Source of the DNA: Serripes groenlandicus
Taxonomy: Eukaryota; Mollusca; Bivalvia; Cardiida; Cardiidae
Direction: 5' to 3'
DNA length: 64,000 bases
NCBI GenBank assembly: GCA_031761405.1
Contig: JASEVX010000001.1
Location: 196,123,706-196,187,705, forward strand
In this document: positions 1-12,116 of the stretch, one piece after another
Layout of the letters: every line of letters begins with the position of its first letter
How positions within the stretch are numbered: the stretch's first letter is position 1
Position numbers and translations under genes: made by a program
The notes under the pieces: model-generated
Database searches by the model: none
The model's input: the letters and a program-made list of their open reading frames with translations, nothing else
Told to the model about the DNA's origin: nothing

Positions 1-744
1 GTAGAGTGTCACCCAAGGAATGTTTCTGCAAAATTATTTGAAAATCGGCCTGACACTTTCGGAGGAGAAGATTTTTTAAGTTTGCACAATAGCCATATAA
101 GGCAAAATAGCCCCAACCCATGGCGGCCATATTTTTGAACCAATCAACATGGCTTGAAGGAATCTGATAGAGGGTCACCCAAAGAACATTTCTACAAAAT
201 TATTTGAAAATCTGCTCAACACTTTCGGAGAAGAAGATTTTTTAAATTTTCACTATGGTCATATAGAGCAAAATAGCCCCGCCCTCTGGCGGCCATATTT
301 TTCGACCAATCAACATGGCTTGAAGGAATCTGATAGAGGGTCACCCAATGAACATTTCTACAAAATTATTTGAAAATCGGCTGAACACTTTCGGAGAAGA
401 AGATTTTTTAAGTTTTCACTATGGTCATATAAGGCAAAATAGCCCCGCCCTCTGGCGACCATGTTTTTCGACCAATCATCATTTCTTGAAGGAATCTAAT
501 AAAGGGTCACCCAAGGAACATTTCTACAAAATTATTTGAAAATCGGCCTGACACTTTCAGAGAAGAAGATTTTTTAAGTTTTCACTATTTTTTTCTTTTG
601 GTTGCCATGGAAACCAGAATTATGGATGGATCAAAAAGAATTGAAGGAATTTAAGAGAGGACATTGAGAGGATGCTTCCTATGAAGTTTCAACCAAATTG
701 GCCAAGTGGTTAGTGAGAAGAAGTCGTTTAAAGGAAAAAGTTTA

Positions 745-780
<36 letters not shown>

Positions 781-838
781 CGACGGACAATTCGCCATGA
801 CATAAGCTCGACTGGCTTTCAGCCAGTGGAGCTAAAAA
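1..838 (+). mobile_element. HLE-B element, copy 1 (start lies outside the window)
   Basis: Non-autonomous repeat built from ~165-bp units (GAAGGAATCTGATAGAGGGTC ... TGGCGGCCATATTTTTC, quoted in part), then a unique 3' arm with GCCATGGAAACCAGAAT, an (ACGC)n run at 744-782 and a terminal hairpin ACTGGCT-TTC-AGCCAGT followed by GGAGCTAAAAA. Compared with copy 2 (916-1858) the two are nearly identical at an offset of 1035 bp. Flanks differ after the terminal TAAAA, which points to two insertions or to recombination between copies rather than a simple duplication. Short ORFs at 348-539 and similar are read-through of the repeat unit, not genes. The Helitron/Helentron-like class is inferred from architecture (pearl/CvA-type elements of bivalves); no replicase is encoded. 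Confidence 0.8.
744..782. repeat. (ACGC)n microsatellite in HLE-B 3' arm
   Basis: About ten ACGC units directly before GACGGACAATTCGCC. The matching run in copy 2 (1780-1802) has only about half as many units, so the run length has changed since the two copies diverged. Confidence 0.9.
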
Positions 839-915
839 CTAGACCACCAATGAAACTCCTGTAAAAACCCGGAGATAGGACATTGTAAGCGGCGTAGACT
901 GAGCCATATTTCATT

Positions 916-1858
916 AACAAGAGGCCCAAGAGGGCCAGTATCGCTCCACGGCCATAAGGCAAAAATCAAATCTCCAAACAGCCCTGCCCCCTAGTGGCCA
1001 TATTTCTTACCAACCACCATGGCTTAAAGGAATCTTGTAGAGTGTCACCCAAGGAATGTTTCTGCAAAATTATTTGAAAATCGGCCTGACACTTTCATAG
1101 GAGAAGATTTTTTAAGTTTTCACAATAGCCATATAAGGCAAAATAGCCCCACCCCATGGCGGCCATATTTTTGAACCAATCAACATGGCTTGAAGGAATC
1201 TGATAGAGGGTCACCCAAAGAACATTTCTACAAAATTATTTGAAAATCTGCTCAACACTTTCGGAGAAGAAGATTTTTTAAATTTTCACTATGGTCATAT
1301 AGAGCAAAATAGCCCCGCCCTCTGGCGGCCATATTTTTCGACCAATCAACATGGCTTGAAGGAATCTGATAGAGGGTCACCCAATGAACATTTCTACAAA
1401 ATTATTTGAAAATCGGCTGAACACTTTCGGAGAAGAAGATTTTTTAAGTTTTCACTATGGTCATATAAGGCAAAATAGCCCCGCCCTCTGGCGACCATGT
1501 TTTTCGACCAATCAACATTTCTTGAAGGAATCTAATAAAGGGTCACCCAAGGAACATTTCTACAAAATTATTTGAAAATCGGCCTGACACTTTCAGAGAA
1601 GAAGATTATTTAAATTTTCACTATTTTTTTCTTTTGGTTGCCATGGAAACCAGAATTATGGATGGATCAAAAAAAATTGAAGGAATTTAAGAGAGGACAT
1701 TGAGAGGATGCTTCCTATGAAGTTTCAACCAAATTGGCCAAGTGGTTAGTGAGAAGAAGTCGTTCAAAGGAAAAAGTTTACGCACGCACGCACGCACGCA
1801 CGACGGACAATTCGCCATGACATAAGCTCAACTGGCTTTCAGCCAGTGGAGCTAAAAA
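916..1858 (+). mobile_element. HLE-B element, copy 2, complete
   Basis: Starts AACAAGAGGCCCAAGAGGGC with the subterminal box GCTCCAC, and ends in the hairpin ACTGGCT-TTC-AGCCAGT with the inverse box GTGGAGC and then TAAAAA. Between them lie a shortened first unit, about four ~165-bp tandem units, and the 3' arm with AAGTTTCAACCAAATTGG, an (ACGC)n run and GACGGACAATTCG. The layout (5' box, tandem core, microsatellite-like stretch, 3' hairpin carrying the inverse box) is the shared plan of all HLE families in this window. No protein is encoded. Confidence 0.82.
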
Positions 1859-1970
1859 TGGTGAAGAAATAAAAAAATTATCATTGTTTTTACATTCTTA
1901 TCAAGAGCAATTATTGCTGTCTAACCATGTAAATATGACGTCAAAAGTCACGTGGTATACACACACTGAT

Positions 1971-2690
1971 ACTGTAGCTGGATGAATTTTACATGTCCAT
2001 ATAAATTAAACTGTAGCAGGATGAATTTAACAAGGATTATGTATTGACTATACTGTGTCATGATGAATTTTACACGGACAATGTATAAACTATACTGTAG
2101 CATGATCAATTTTACATGTCCGTATAAATTAAACTGTAGCAGGATAAATTTAACAAGGATTATGTATTGACTATACTGTGTCATGATGAATTTTACACGG
2201 ACAATGTATAAACTATACTGTAGCATGATCAATTTTACATGTCCGTATAAATTAAACTGTAGCAGGATAAATTTAACAAGGATTATGTATTGACTATACT
2301 GTATTTCATGATGAATTTTACACGGACAATGTATAAACTATACTGTAGCATGATCAATTTTACATGTCCGTATAAATTAAACTGTAGCAGGATAAATTTA
2401 ACAAGGATTATGTATTGACTATACTGTATTTCATGATGAATTTTACAATGACAATGTATAAACTATATTGTAGCATGATCAATTTTACATGGACAGTGTA
2501 ATAGCTATCTTGGAGCAGGAAGAATTTTACAGGGACAATGTAATAAATTTGCTGTAGCAGGATGAATTTTACATGTCTGTATAAATTAAACTGTAGCAGG
2601 ATAAATTTTACAAAGATTATGTAGAAGGATGAATTTAACATATCAGTATATTGTAGCAGGATGAATTTTAAACGGACAATGTATTAACTT
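1971..2690. repeat. 41-bp satellite organised as ~124-bp higher-order repeat
   Basis: Monomers of about 41 bp follow the pattern ACTGTAGCAGGATGAATTTT plus a variable ~20-bp half. Three monomer types alternate: TGTAGCATGATCAATTTTAC, TGTAGCAGGATAAATTTAAC and TGTGTCATGATGAATTTTAC. The three-type block restarts at 2093, 2217 and 2342, about 124 bp apart, so the array is a small higher-order repeat. The edges (from ~2480) are more diverged. Minus-strand ORFs at 1948-2232 and 2408-2641 are repeat read-through and carry the same ~14-residue period. Confidence 0.85.
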
Positions 2691-2830
2691 GTAAACATCT
2701 GGAATTTTAAAAGTTTTCTTTTAAAGCAAAGTTGAAAACATTTGTTGGGAAATAGAGAAACTGTTTTTCTTTCCCATTTTTCCACAATGTTTTCAAAAGA
2801 TGTCTGTATCAGGAAAAATGTTAAATCAAT

Positions 2831-3834
2831 TGCTTTATGATCGTAGAATACAAAGTTTGCTTTATGATCAAAGTTTGTTTTATGATCGTAGAATACAAAG
2901 TTTGTTTTATGATCGTAGAATACAAAGTTTGCTTTATAATCGTAGAATACAAAGTTTGCTTTATAATCGTAGAATACAAAGTTTGTTTTATGATCATAGA
3001 ATACAAAGTTTGCTTTATAATCATAGAATACAAAGTTTGTTTTATAATCGTAGAATACAAAGTTTGTTTTATGATCATAAAATACAAAGTTTTGTTTTAT
3101 GATCGTAGAATACAAAGTTTGTTTTATAATTGTAGAATACAAAGTTTGTTTTATAATCATAGAATACAAAGTTTATAGAATACAAAGTTTGTTTTATAAT
3201 CGTAGAATACAAAGTTTGTTTTATGATCATAGAATACAAAGTTTGCTTTATGATTGTAGAATACAAAATTTGTTTTATGATCGTAGAATACAAAGTTTGT
3301 TTTATATATATACAAAGTATGTTACAAAGTTTATAGAATACAAAGTTTGTTTTATAATCGTAGAATACAAAGTTTGTTTTATGATCGTAGAATACAAAGT
3401 TTGCTTTATGATTGTAGAATACAAAGTTTGTTTTATGATCGTAGAATACAAAGTTTTTTTTTTTATACAAAGTATGTTTTATGATCGTTGAATACAAAGT
3501 TTGCTTTATGATCGTAGAATACAAAGTTTGTTTTATAATCGTAGAAGTTTGTTTTATAATCGTAGAATACAAAGTTTGTTTTATAATCGTAGAATACAAA
3601 GTTTGTTTTATAATCATAGAATACAAAGTTTGTTTTATGATCGTAGAATACAAAGTTTGTTTTATAATTTATGATTGTAGAATACAAAGTTTGTTTTATG
3701 ACTGTAGAATACAAAGTTTGCTTTATGATTGTAGAATACAAATTTTGTTTTCTGATCATAGAATACAAAGTTTGCTTTATGATCGTAGAATACAAAGTTT
3801 GCTTTATGATCGTAGAATACAAAGTTTGTTTTAA
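2831..3834. repeat. 27-bp minisatellite array, about 36 copies
   Basis: Unit GATCGTAGAATACAAAGTTT plus GTTTTAT, 27 bp. It varies mostly at GATCGT/AATCGT/GATCAT/GATTGT and at GTTTTAT/GCTTTAT. Because 27 is a multiple of three, open frames run through the array on both strands (for example 3075-3653 minus, with nine-residue repeats such as NFVFYDHKT). These are not evidence of a gene. A few units are truncated or fused, near 3175, 3310-3340 and 3460. The array runs directly into the dispersed module at 3881. Confidence 0.93.
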
Positions 3835-3880
3835 ACAAGATCATGGTTTGTGTCCATTCTTGTGGTACTGTGTTTTTTCT

Positions 3881-4374
3881 TAGGTCACAATACACCAAAT
3901 AAATTCCTTCTTTGTTTCCATGTCAATCGATCATTTTCAGTCCTCAATTGTCACACTTTCTAAGCATTTCTCATGTAGTACACCATAAAATCATTGAAAA
4001 GAGTTACCTCTAAGCTTTAAAACAATTCCAAACAAAATTTGGGGTCATGCATCATGTAGAAAGAATTCACCAGGTGAAAATGGGTTAGGGTTAGAACATC
4101 ATTTAGGACAAAATCAGGCCCGGACACAACTGGTGTTTTAGCATTCTTTGCTTTCACTTTCAAACAAGGTCGAAATAATAAAAGTGATAAAATCAATCAT
4201 TTCCAGTGCATCCTTTACTCATTTATAATGCATTTAAACTCAATGTCATATATTCAATGCATTCTGGTGATGGTATACACTCATTTCTACATTTATTTTT
4301 TCATGGATTACATGTATTTGGCTGTAGATCAGCATGACAGCGAATGTATTTGCTGTAATTTGACCTCAGTATTC
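3881..4374 (+). repeat. Dispersed module next to minisatellite, copy 1
   Basis: Begins AGGTCACAATACACCAAATA and continues through AAATTCCTTCTTTGTTTC, GAGTTACCTCTAAGC and GGATCATGCATCATG-like text to a tail near TTTGCTGTAATTTGACCT. The same sequence recurs, diverged, at 41482-41862, also directly after a short-period minisatellite. This suggests one element family made of a minisatellite array and this module. No coding capacity seen. Confidence 0.7.
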
Positions 4375-4527
4375 ATCAGCAATTCTTAATTCAGTTGCAT
4401 TCAAAATTTGAAGAATATTATAAATTTCTAAGTAACAAATTCTGATTGACTATACCATAATAATAGTTTGTTACATTGTGAATTTAGATGGTATTTATAC
4501 GGAAAAAATAAAGTTTAGTCATACTTT

Positions 4528-4719
4528 TTAACCCTTTACCTCATATAGACGCTTTCTGACGCCTCTACAGCAGACAGCTTTTTGAAAACATAGTGACAAA
4601 ACGTGCAATTTTTCCTTTTGCCACAATGTTTTCCACTTTTAGTCATAGGTTATCCATGTTTTGACAAAATACGTTCAAAGTCGTCTGCTGCAGAATTGTT
4701 GTATGAGGGAAAGGGTTAA
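4528..4719. mobile_element. TTAA-flanked MITE (piggyBac-like ends)
   Basis: Bounded by TTAA at both ends, with inverted ends CCCTTTACCTCATA and TATGAGGGAAAGGG. Inside are the sub-terminal inverted motifs CAGCAGACAGC and GTCGTCTGCTGCAG. It carries the family's internal TTTTGCCACAATGTTTTC. A TTAA target and CCC-starting ends are typical of piggyBac-superfamily MITEs. No ORF. One of at least twenty recognisable copies in the window. Confidence 0.82.
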
Positions 4720-5772
4720 ATTGCTATATAATTCAAATTGTATGTGATATAAACAATAATCTTCCAATAATAACTGTGTATGGAATTGGATTCACCCCAG
4801 GCCAAAACTTGAGTGGTCCGTGGTTATTGCAGGTAGGTAAATGCAATTTGCGAAGCTTAACATGCGCGTCTTGCTGAATTTGGAGTTAGTCTGCACAAGT
4901 GATTGATTACTGCTACACATTATCAGGACCCTAATTAGTCGCCGGGCAGAAGCCCGCGACTTCTATTTTTAATAGGTTTTCGGAAATCACATGGGAGGGG
5001 GGATTATTATTAGAAAGAAACACATTTAGATGTCTTGAACATATTACAATTGTGTTTGTTTAAAAACACTAAGTAATGACACATCTAAAATGAAATAAAT
5101 ATTCCGATGTTTTAGGTATTTTCAGTTTCTTTATTTTGACTCGCATTTATGTTTTTTTGTTTTATTTACGAAGACGAAACAGTCCCTATTAGCTAGACTG
5201 GTATACTTTATTTTACACTATATACTACATGTACTCAAAAGGCGATAACTACAAACCTTTACGTCGCAATCTAATGTGTTTACATACGCGCACCTGCTTG
5301 AAGCGTGACTCGCGAATACCAACTGCGTAGAACAATCTCCTTTGCAGAGAGCCGTTTCTTTACACTCACTTACAAATAGTAAATCGTAGGTGATTTAAAA
5401 TGTTTATTTGGTTCGAAACAAATGAAGAAAAGAACAAACCGAGATAAAACTAGTTTTAATAGAAAAATTACTTTGAACGAACACTCTCTGCCTATAAAGA
5501 GAGTTTCAAGAACGACACCGCTGCGAATAAGAAAGAATCTGGTCTTTCGTATAAAATTAGTTCGTCCTTGACAATTTTAAATGTGTCATTTAATTCCCTA
5601 AAGGCATATCGCTTCCGATCTGCATATTGTTATGCATCATTGACACAAGGGCGCTCATCATAATATAATTTTAAAACATGAGTAGTTTGTTATTAACGTT
5701 ATAAAAAAGGAAGGAAAGAATTAAAATAAATTAACATGTTGTAGGGCTCAGTTTATGTTCGAAATTAAGTTT
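4720..5772. other. AT-rich intergenic stretch without a recognised gene
   Basis: No supported ORF or exon. It contains a short perfect-looking hairpin (4938-4960) and otherwise unique AT-rich sequence up to the mutated 5' end of an HLE-C element at 5773. Confidence 0.5.
4938..4960. repeat. Isolated GC hairpin
   Basis: GTCGCCGGGC-AGA-AGCCCGCGAC forms a near-perfect stem with one unpaired position in an otherwise AT-rich region. Similar GC hairpins occur at the termini of the HLE families here, so it may be an orphan end. No function can be assigned. Confidence 0.5.
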
Positions 5773-5863
5773 AAACTAGAGGTTGTTTTGGGGGAAAACG
5801 TATGTCTCCCCCAAGGGGTATTTGTTTGGCTGACTGTATTTTGTCAGTTAGTGATTTATTTTA

Positions 5864-7287
5864 AACAAGAGGGCCATGATGGCCCTGGAATCGCTCACCT
5901 AATATTTTTTTTTCACTTTAGCTATGTAAGCCCCGCCCCCTGGCAGCCATAGTTTCCGACCAATCAACTTGGATTGAAGGAATCTGATAAAGGGTCACCC
6001 TAGGAACATTTCTACAAAATTATTTGAAAATCGGTCAGACACTTTTGGAGGAGAAGATGTTTTAAGTTTTCACTATAGCCATATAAGGCAAAATAGCCCT
6101 GCCCACTGGCGGCCATGTTTTTTTACCAATCAACATGGCTTGAAGGAATCTGAAAGTGGGTCATCCAAGGAACATTTCTACAAAATTATTTGAAAATCGG
6201 TCTGACACTTTCGGAGAAGAAGATTTTTTAAGTTTTCACTATAGCCATATAAGGCAAAATAGCCCCGCCCCCCTGGCGGCCATGTTTTTCGACCAATCAA
6301 CATGGCTTGAAGGAATCTGATAGAGGGTCATCCAAGGAACGTTTTTACAAAATTATTTGAAAATCAGCCACACACTTTCGGAGGAGAAGATGTTTTAAGT
6401 TTTCACTTTGGCCATATAAGGCAAAATAGCCCCGCCTCCTGGCAGCCAAGTTTTTCGACCAATCAACATGGCTTGCAGGAATCTGATAGAGGGTCACCCA
6501 AGGAACATTTCTACAAAATTATTTAAAAATCGGCCCGACACTTATGGAGAAGATTTTTTAAGTGTTCACTATAGCCATAAAAGGCAAAATAGCCCCGCCC
6601 CCTGGCGGCCATGTTTTTTGACCAATCAACATGGCTTGAAGGAATCTGATAGAGGGTCACCCAAGGAACATTTCTAAAAAATTATTTGAAAATCGGCCTG
6701 ACACTTTTGGAGGAGAAGATTTTTTAAGTTTGCACTATAGCCATATAAGGCAAAATAGCCCCGCCCTGGTGGCCATGTTTTTCGACCAATCAACATGGCT
6801 TGAAGGAATCTGATAAAGGGTCACCCAAGGAACATTTCTACAAAATTATTTGAAAATCGGCCTGACACTTTCGGAGGAGAAGATTTTTTAAGTTTTCACT
6901 ATAGCCATATAAGGCAAAATAGCCCCGCACCCCCTGGCGGCCATGTTTTTCGACCAATCAACATGGCTTGAAGGAATCTGATAGAGGGTCATCTAAGGAA
7001 CATTTCTACAAAATTATTTGAAAATCTGCCAACCAGTTTGGGAGAAGAAGAATTTTGAAGTTTTTTCAGTTTCGTTGCCATGGAAACCAGAATTTTGCAT
7101 GGATCCCAAAAATTTGAAGGAATTCTGGTGAGGTCATTGAGAGGATGCTTTCTGTGAAGTTTCATCCAAATTGACCCACTGGTTACTGAGGAGAAGAAGT
7201 TGACGCACGACGCACGACGCACGACGGACGCCGGACAAAAGGCGATCACAATAACTCACCTTGAGCAAAGCTCAGGTGAGCTAAAAA
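5864..7287 (+). mobile_element. HLE-A element 1
   Basis: Starts AACAAGAGGGCCATGATGGC, in which AGGGCCAT-G-ATGGCCCT is a perfect palindrome, then the subterminal box GCTCACCT. It holds about seven ~167-bp core units. The 3' arm has GCCATGGAAACCAGAATT, GAAGTTTCATCCAAATTGAC, a (GACGCAC)n stretch and the terminal hairpin CTCACCTTGAGC-AAA-GCTCAGGTGAG followed by CTAAAAA. It sits right after the HLE-C 5' end, in the TTATTTTAAA run. ORFs at 6468-6677 and 6989-7249 are repeat read-through. Confidence 0.85.
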
Positions 7288-7593
7288 GGGCAATAACTCA
7301 TCCAAAAGTAGGTCAAATTAAACGCCCTCGTAATATGCGCAACAAGACATTGTACCGATGACTCCTGTGAAGTTTCATAGAAATGTGGCAAAGGGGTTGT
7401 GAGATGAAGGCCAGACAAGAATGAAATGGTAATTTTAAAAAAAAGGCAATAACTCAACTAAAATTAGGTCAAATTAAACGCCCTCGTAATATGCGCAACT
7501 AGACGTTGTACCGATGACTCCTGTGAAGTTTCATAGAAATGTGGCCAAGGGGTTGTGAGATGAAGGCCGGACAAGAATGAAATGGCAATTTAA
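7288..7593 (+). repeat. HLE-C core units (155 bp), two copies
   Basis: Two tandem units of GGGCAATAACTCATCCAAAA ... CGCCCTCGTAATATGCGCAA ... GATGACTCCTGTGAAGTTTC ... GGCCGGACAAGAATGAAATG. They separate HLE-A elements 1 and 2. The second unit is cut by HLE-A 2 after GGCAATTTA. Confidence 0.88.
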
Positions 7594-8550
7594 AACAAGA
7601 GGGCCATGATGGCCCTGGAATCGCTCACCTGATTTTTTTTTTCACTTTAGCTATATAAGCCCCGCCATCTGGCGGGCATAGTTTCCAACCAATCAACTTG
7701 GCTTGAAGGAATCTGATAGAGGGTTACCCTAGGAACATTTCTACAAAATTATTTGAAAATCGGCCTGACACTTTTGGAGGAGAAGATTTTTTAAGTTTTC
7801 ACTATAGCCATAAAAGGCAAAATAGCCCCGCCCCCTGGCGGCCATGTTTTTTGACCAATCAACATGGCTTGAAGGAATCTGATAGAGGGTCATCCAAGGA
7901 ACATTTCTATAAAATTATTTGAAAATCGGCCTGACACTTTTGGAGGAGAAGATTTTTTAAGCTTGCACTATAGCCATATAAGGCAAAATAGCCCCGCCCC
8001 CCCTCCCCTGGCGGCCATGTTTTTCGACCAATCAACATGGCTTGAAGGAATCTGATAGAGGGTCACCTAAGGAACATTTCTACAAAATAATTTGAAAATC
8101 GACCTGACACTTTCGGAGGAGAAGATTTTTTAAGTTTGCACTATAGCCATATAAGGCAAAATAGCCCCGCCCCCCCTGGCGGCCATGTTTTTCGACCAAT
8201 TGACATGGCTTGAAGGAATCTGATAGAGGGTCACCTAAGGAACATTTCTACAAAATAATTTGAAAATCGGCCTGACACTTTCGGAGAAGAAGATTTTTTA
8301 AGAATTTTGAAGTTTTTTTCATTTCGTTGCCATGGAAACCAGAATTCTGCATGGATCCCAAAAATTTTAAGGAATTCTGGTGAGGACATTGAGAGGATGC
8401 TTTCTGTGAAGTTTCATCCTAGTTGACCCAACGGTTACAGAGGAGAAAATGTTGACGGACGACGGACGACGGACGACGGACGACGGACGCCGGACATAGG
8501 GCGATCACAATAACTCACCTTGAGCACTTCGTGCACAGGTGAGCTAAAAA
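7594..8550 (+). mobile_element. HLE-A element 2
   Basis: Full-length with about three core units. The 5' palindrome and GCTCACCTGA box are intact. The 3' hairpin differs from its relatives: CTCACCTTGAGCAC-TTC-GTGCACAGGTGAG, in which both sides of the stem have changed while the outer box stays. Preceded by five GACGGAC-type units. Inserted after GGCAATTT of an HLE-C core unit, which resumes with GGGCAATAACTC. Confidence 0.85.
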
Positions 8551-8700
8551 GGGCAATAACTCATCCAAAAGTAGGTCAAATTAAACGCCCTCGTAATATG
8601 CGCAACAAGACATTGTACCAATGACTCCTGTGAAGTTTCATAGAAATGTGGCCAAGGGGTTGTGAGATAAAGGCCGGACAAGAATGAAATGGCAATTTTA
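8551..8700 (+). repeat. HLE-C core unit
   Basis: Single 150-bp unit between HLE-A 2 and 3, cut after GGCAATTTTA. A minus-strand ORF through it (8544-8735) is not a gene. Confidence 0.85.
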
Positions 8701-10322
8701 AACAAGAGGGCCATGATGTCCCTTGAATCGCTCACCTGATTTTTTATTTTTTGTTCACTTTAGCTATATAAGCCCCGCCCCCTGGCAGCCATAGTTTCCG
8801 ACCAATCAACTTGGCTTGAAGGAATCTGATAGAGGGTCACTCTAGGAACATTTCTACAAAATTATTTGAAAATCGGCCAGATACTTTTGGAGGAGAAGAT
8901 TTTTTAAGTTTTCACTATAGCCATATAATGCAAAATAGCCCTGCCCACTGGCGGCCAGGTTTTTTTACCAACCAACATGGCTTGAAGGAATCTGAAAGTG
9001 GGTCATCCAAGGAACATTTCTACAAAATTATTTGAAAATCGGGCTGACACTTTTGGAGGAGAAGATTTTTTAAGTTTGCACTATAGCCATATAAGGCAAA
9101 ATAGCCCCGCCCCCCTGGCGGCCGTGTTTTTCGACCAATCAACATGGCTTGAAGGAATCTGGTAGAGGGTCATCCAAGGAACATTTCTACAAAATTATTT
9201 GAAAATCTGCCAAGCAGTTTGGGAGATGAAGAATTTTGAAGTTTTTTTCGTTTCGTTGCCATGGAAACCAGAATTCTGCATGGATCCCAAAAATTTGAAG
9301 GAATTATGGTGAGGTCATTGAGAGGATGCTTTCTGTGAAGTTTCATCCCAATTGACCTACTGGTTACTGAGGAGAAGATGTTGAAGATTTTTTAAGTTTT
9401 CACTTTGGCGATATAAGGCAAAATAGCCCCCGCCCCCTGGCGGCCATGTTTTTCGACCAATCAACATTGCTTGAAGGAATCTGATAGAGGGTCACCCAAG
9501 GAACATTTCTACAAAATTATTTGAAAATCGACTTGACACTTATGGAGGAGAAGATTTTTTAAGTTTTCACTATAGCCATAAAAGGCAAAATAGCCCCGCC
9601 TCCTGGCGGCCATGTTTTTTGATCAACATGGCTTGAAGGAATCTGATAGAGGATCACCCAAGGAACACTTCTACAAAATTATTTGAAAATCGGCCTGACA
9701 CTTCTGGTGGAGAAGATTTTTTAAGTTTGCACTATAGCCATATAAGGCAACATAGCCCGCCCCCCCCCCCCCCCCCCACCCCCCCCCCCCCCCCTGGCGG
9801 CCATGTTTTTCGACCAATCAACATGGCTTGAAGGAATCTGATAGAGGGTCACCCAAGGTACATTTCTACAAAATTATTTGAAAATCGGCCTTACACTTTC
9901 GGAGGAGAAGATTTTTTAAGTTTTCACTATAGCCATATAAGGCAAATTAGCCCCGCCCCCCCTGGCAGCCATGTTTTTCGACCAATCAATACGGCTTGAA
10001 GGAATCTGATAGAGGATCATCCAAGGAACATTTCTACAAAATTATTTGAAAATCTGCCAACCAGTTTGGGAGAAGAAGAATTTTGAAGTTTTTTTCGTTT
10101 CGTTGCCATGGAAACCAGAATTCTGCATGGATTCCAAAAATTTGAAGGAAATCTGGTGAGGTCATTGAGAGGATGCTTTCTGTGAAGTTTCATCCCAATT
10201 GACCCACTGGTTACTGAGGAGAAGAAGTTGACGCACGACGCACGGCGCACAACGGACGACGGACGCCGGACAAAAGGCGATCACAATAACTCACCTTGAG
10301 CAAAGCTCAGGTGAGCTAAAAA
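8701..10322 (+). mobile_element. HLE-A element 3 (with internal duplication)
   Basis: Starts AACAAGAGGGCCATGATGTC and ends GCTCAGGTGAGCTAAAAAA. It carries two 3'-arm-like segments (GCCATGGAAACCAGAATTCTG at ~9258 and ~10105). After the first, the core resumes with GAAGATTTTTTAAGTTTTC, so the element has a duplicated arm inside the tandem core, probably from unequal recombination. It holds a long C run with one A at ~9760-9795. HLE-A 4 shares the same internal arrangement. Confidence 0.83.
9758..9795. repeat. Poly-C tract inside HLE-A 3
   Basis: About 36 bases of C interrupted once by A, expanded from the GCCCCGCCCCC site of the core unit. A second expansion of the same site lies at 43674-43702 in another HLE-A copy. 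The exact length may be unreliable in the assembly. Confidence 0.9.
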
Positions 10323-10473
10323 AGGGCAATAACTCAACCAAAATTAAGTCAAATTAAACGCCCTCGTAATATGCGCAACTAGACGTTGTACCGATGACTC
10401 CTGTGAAGTTTCATAGAAATGTGGCCAAGGGTTTGTGAGATGAAGGCCGGAAAAGAATGAAATGGCAATTTAA
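10323..10473 (+). repeat. HLE-C core unit
   Basis: Single unit GGGCAATAACTCAACCAAAA to GAAATGGCAATTT, between HLE-A 3 and 4. It is interrupted at the same unit position as the others. Confidence 0.85.
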
Positions 10474-11883
10474 AACAAGAGGGCCATGATGGCCCTTGAA
10501 TCGCTCACCTGATTTTTTATTTTTTTTTCACTTTAGCTATATAAGCCCCGCCCCCTGGCAGCCATAGTTTCCGACCAATCAACTTGGCTTGAAGGAATCT
10601 GATAGAGGGTCACCCTAGGAACATTTCTACAAAATTATTTGAAAATCGGCCAGATACTTTTGGAGGAGAAGATTTTTTAAGTTTTCACTATAGCCATATA
10701 ATGCAAAATAGCCCTGCCCACTGGCGGCCATGTTTTTTGACCAATCAACATGGCTTGAAGGAATCTGAAAGTGGGTCATCCAAGGAACATTTCTACAAAA
10801 TTATTTGAAAATCGGGGTGACACTTTTGGAGGAGAAGATTTTTTAAGTTTGCACTATAGCCATATAAGGCAAAATAGCCCCGCCCCCCTGGCGGCCGTGT
10901 TTTTCGACCAATCAACATGGCTTGAAGGAATCTGGTAGAGGGTCATCCAAGGAACATTTCTACAAAATTATTTGAAAATCTGCCAAGCAGTTTGGGAGAT
11001 GAAGAATTTTGAAGTTTTTTTCGTTTCGTTGCCATGGAAACCAGAATTCTGCATGGATCCCAAAAATTTAAAGGAATTCTGGTGAGGCCATTGAGAGGAT
11101 GCTTTCTGTGAAGTTTCATCCCAATTGACCTACTGGTTACTGAGGAGAAGATGTTGAAGATATTTTAAGTTTTCACTTTGGCCATATAAGACAAAATAAC
11201 CCCCGCCCCCTGGCGGCCATGTTTTTCGACTAATCAACATTGCTTGAAGGAATCTGATAGAGGGTCACCCAAGGAACATTTCTACAAAATTATTTGAAAA
11301 TCGGCCTGACACTTATGGAGGAGAAGATTTTTTAAGTTTTCACTATAGCCATAAAAGGCAAAATAGCCCCGCCCCCTGGCGGCCATGTTTTTCAACCAAT
11401 CAACATGGCTTGAAGGAATCTGATAGAGGGTCACCCAAGGTACATTTCTACAAAATTATTTGAAAATCGGCCTTACACTTTCGGAGGAGAAGATTTTTTA
11501 AGTTTTCACTATAGCCATATAAGGCAAAATAGCCCCGCCCCCCCTGGCAGCCATGTTTTTCGACCAATCAATACGGCTTGAAGGAATCTGATAGAGGATC
11601 ATCCAAGGAACATTTCTACAAAATTATTTGAAAATCTGCCAACCAGTTTGGGAGAAGAAGAATTTTGAAGTGTTTTTCGTTTCGTTGCCATGGAAACCAG
11701 AATTCTGCATGGATTCCAAAAATTTGAAGGAAATCTGGTGAGGTCATTGAGAGGATGTTTTCTGTGAAGTTTCATCCCAATTGACCCACTGGTTACTGAG
11801 GAGAAGAAGTTGACGCACAACGCACGACGGACAAAAGGCAATCACAATAACTCACCTTGAGCAAAGCTCAGGTGAGCTAAAAA
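10474..11883 (+). mobile_element. HLE-A element 4
   Basis: Same layout as HLE-A 3, including the duplicated internal arm, but with fewer core units. High similarity to 8701-10322 over most of its length suggests that the pair arose by a segmental duplication that included the flanking HLE-C unit. 3' end GCTCAGGTGAGCTAAAAA is intact. Confidence 0.83.
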
Positions 11884-12116
11884 GGGCAATAACTCATCCA
11901 AAAGTAGGTCAAATTAAACGCCCTCGTAATATGCGCAACAAGACATTGTACCGATGACTCCTGTGAAGTTTCATAGAAATGTGGCCAAGGGGTTGTGAGA
12001 TAAAGGCCGGACAAAAGTTTCATAGAAATGTGGCAAAGGGGTTGTGAGATGAAGGCCGGACAAGAATGAAATGGCAATTTTAAAAAAAGGGCAATAACTC
12101 AACCAAAATTAGGTCA
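11884..12116 (+). repeat. HLE-C core units with a partial internal duplication
   Basis: One unit, a duplicated fragment (TTTCATAGAAATGTGG at ~12017), then the start of another unit. That unit is cut after AATTAGGTCAAA by the 5' end of HLE-C copy B. Confidence 0.82.

Noticed and set aside
2831..3834. CRISPR-like direct repeats
   Set aside because: No unique spacers; contiguous 27-bp units in a eukaryotic context.
2684..3898. Overlapping ORFs of 70-192 codons on both strands
   Set aside because: They are open only because a 27-bp unit repeats in frame; every frame shows nine-residue repeats.
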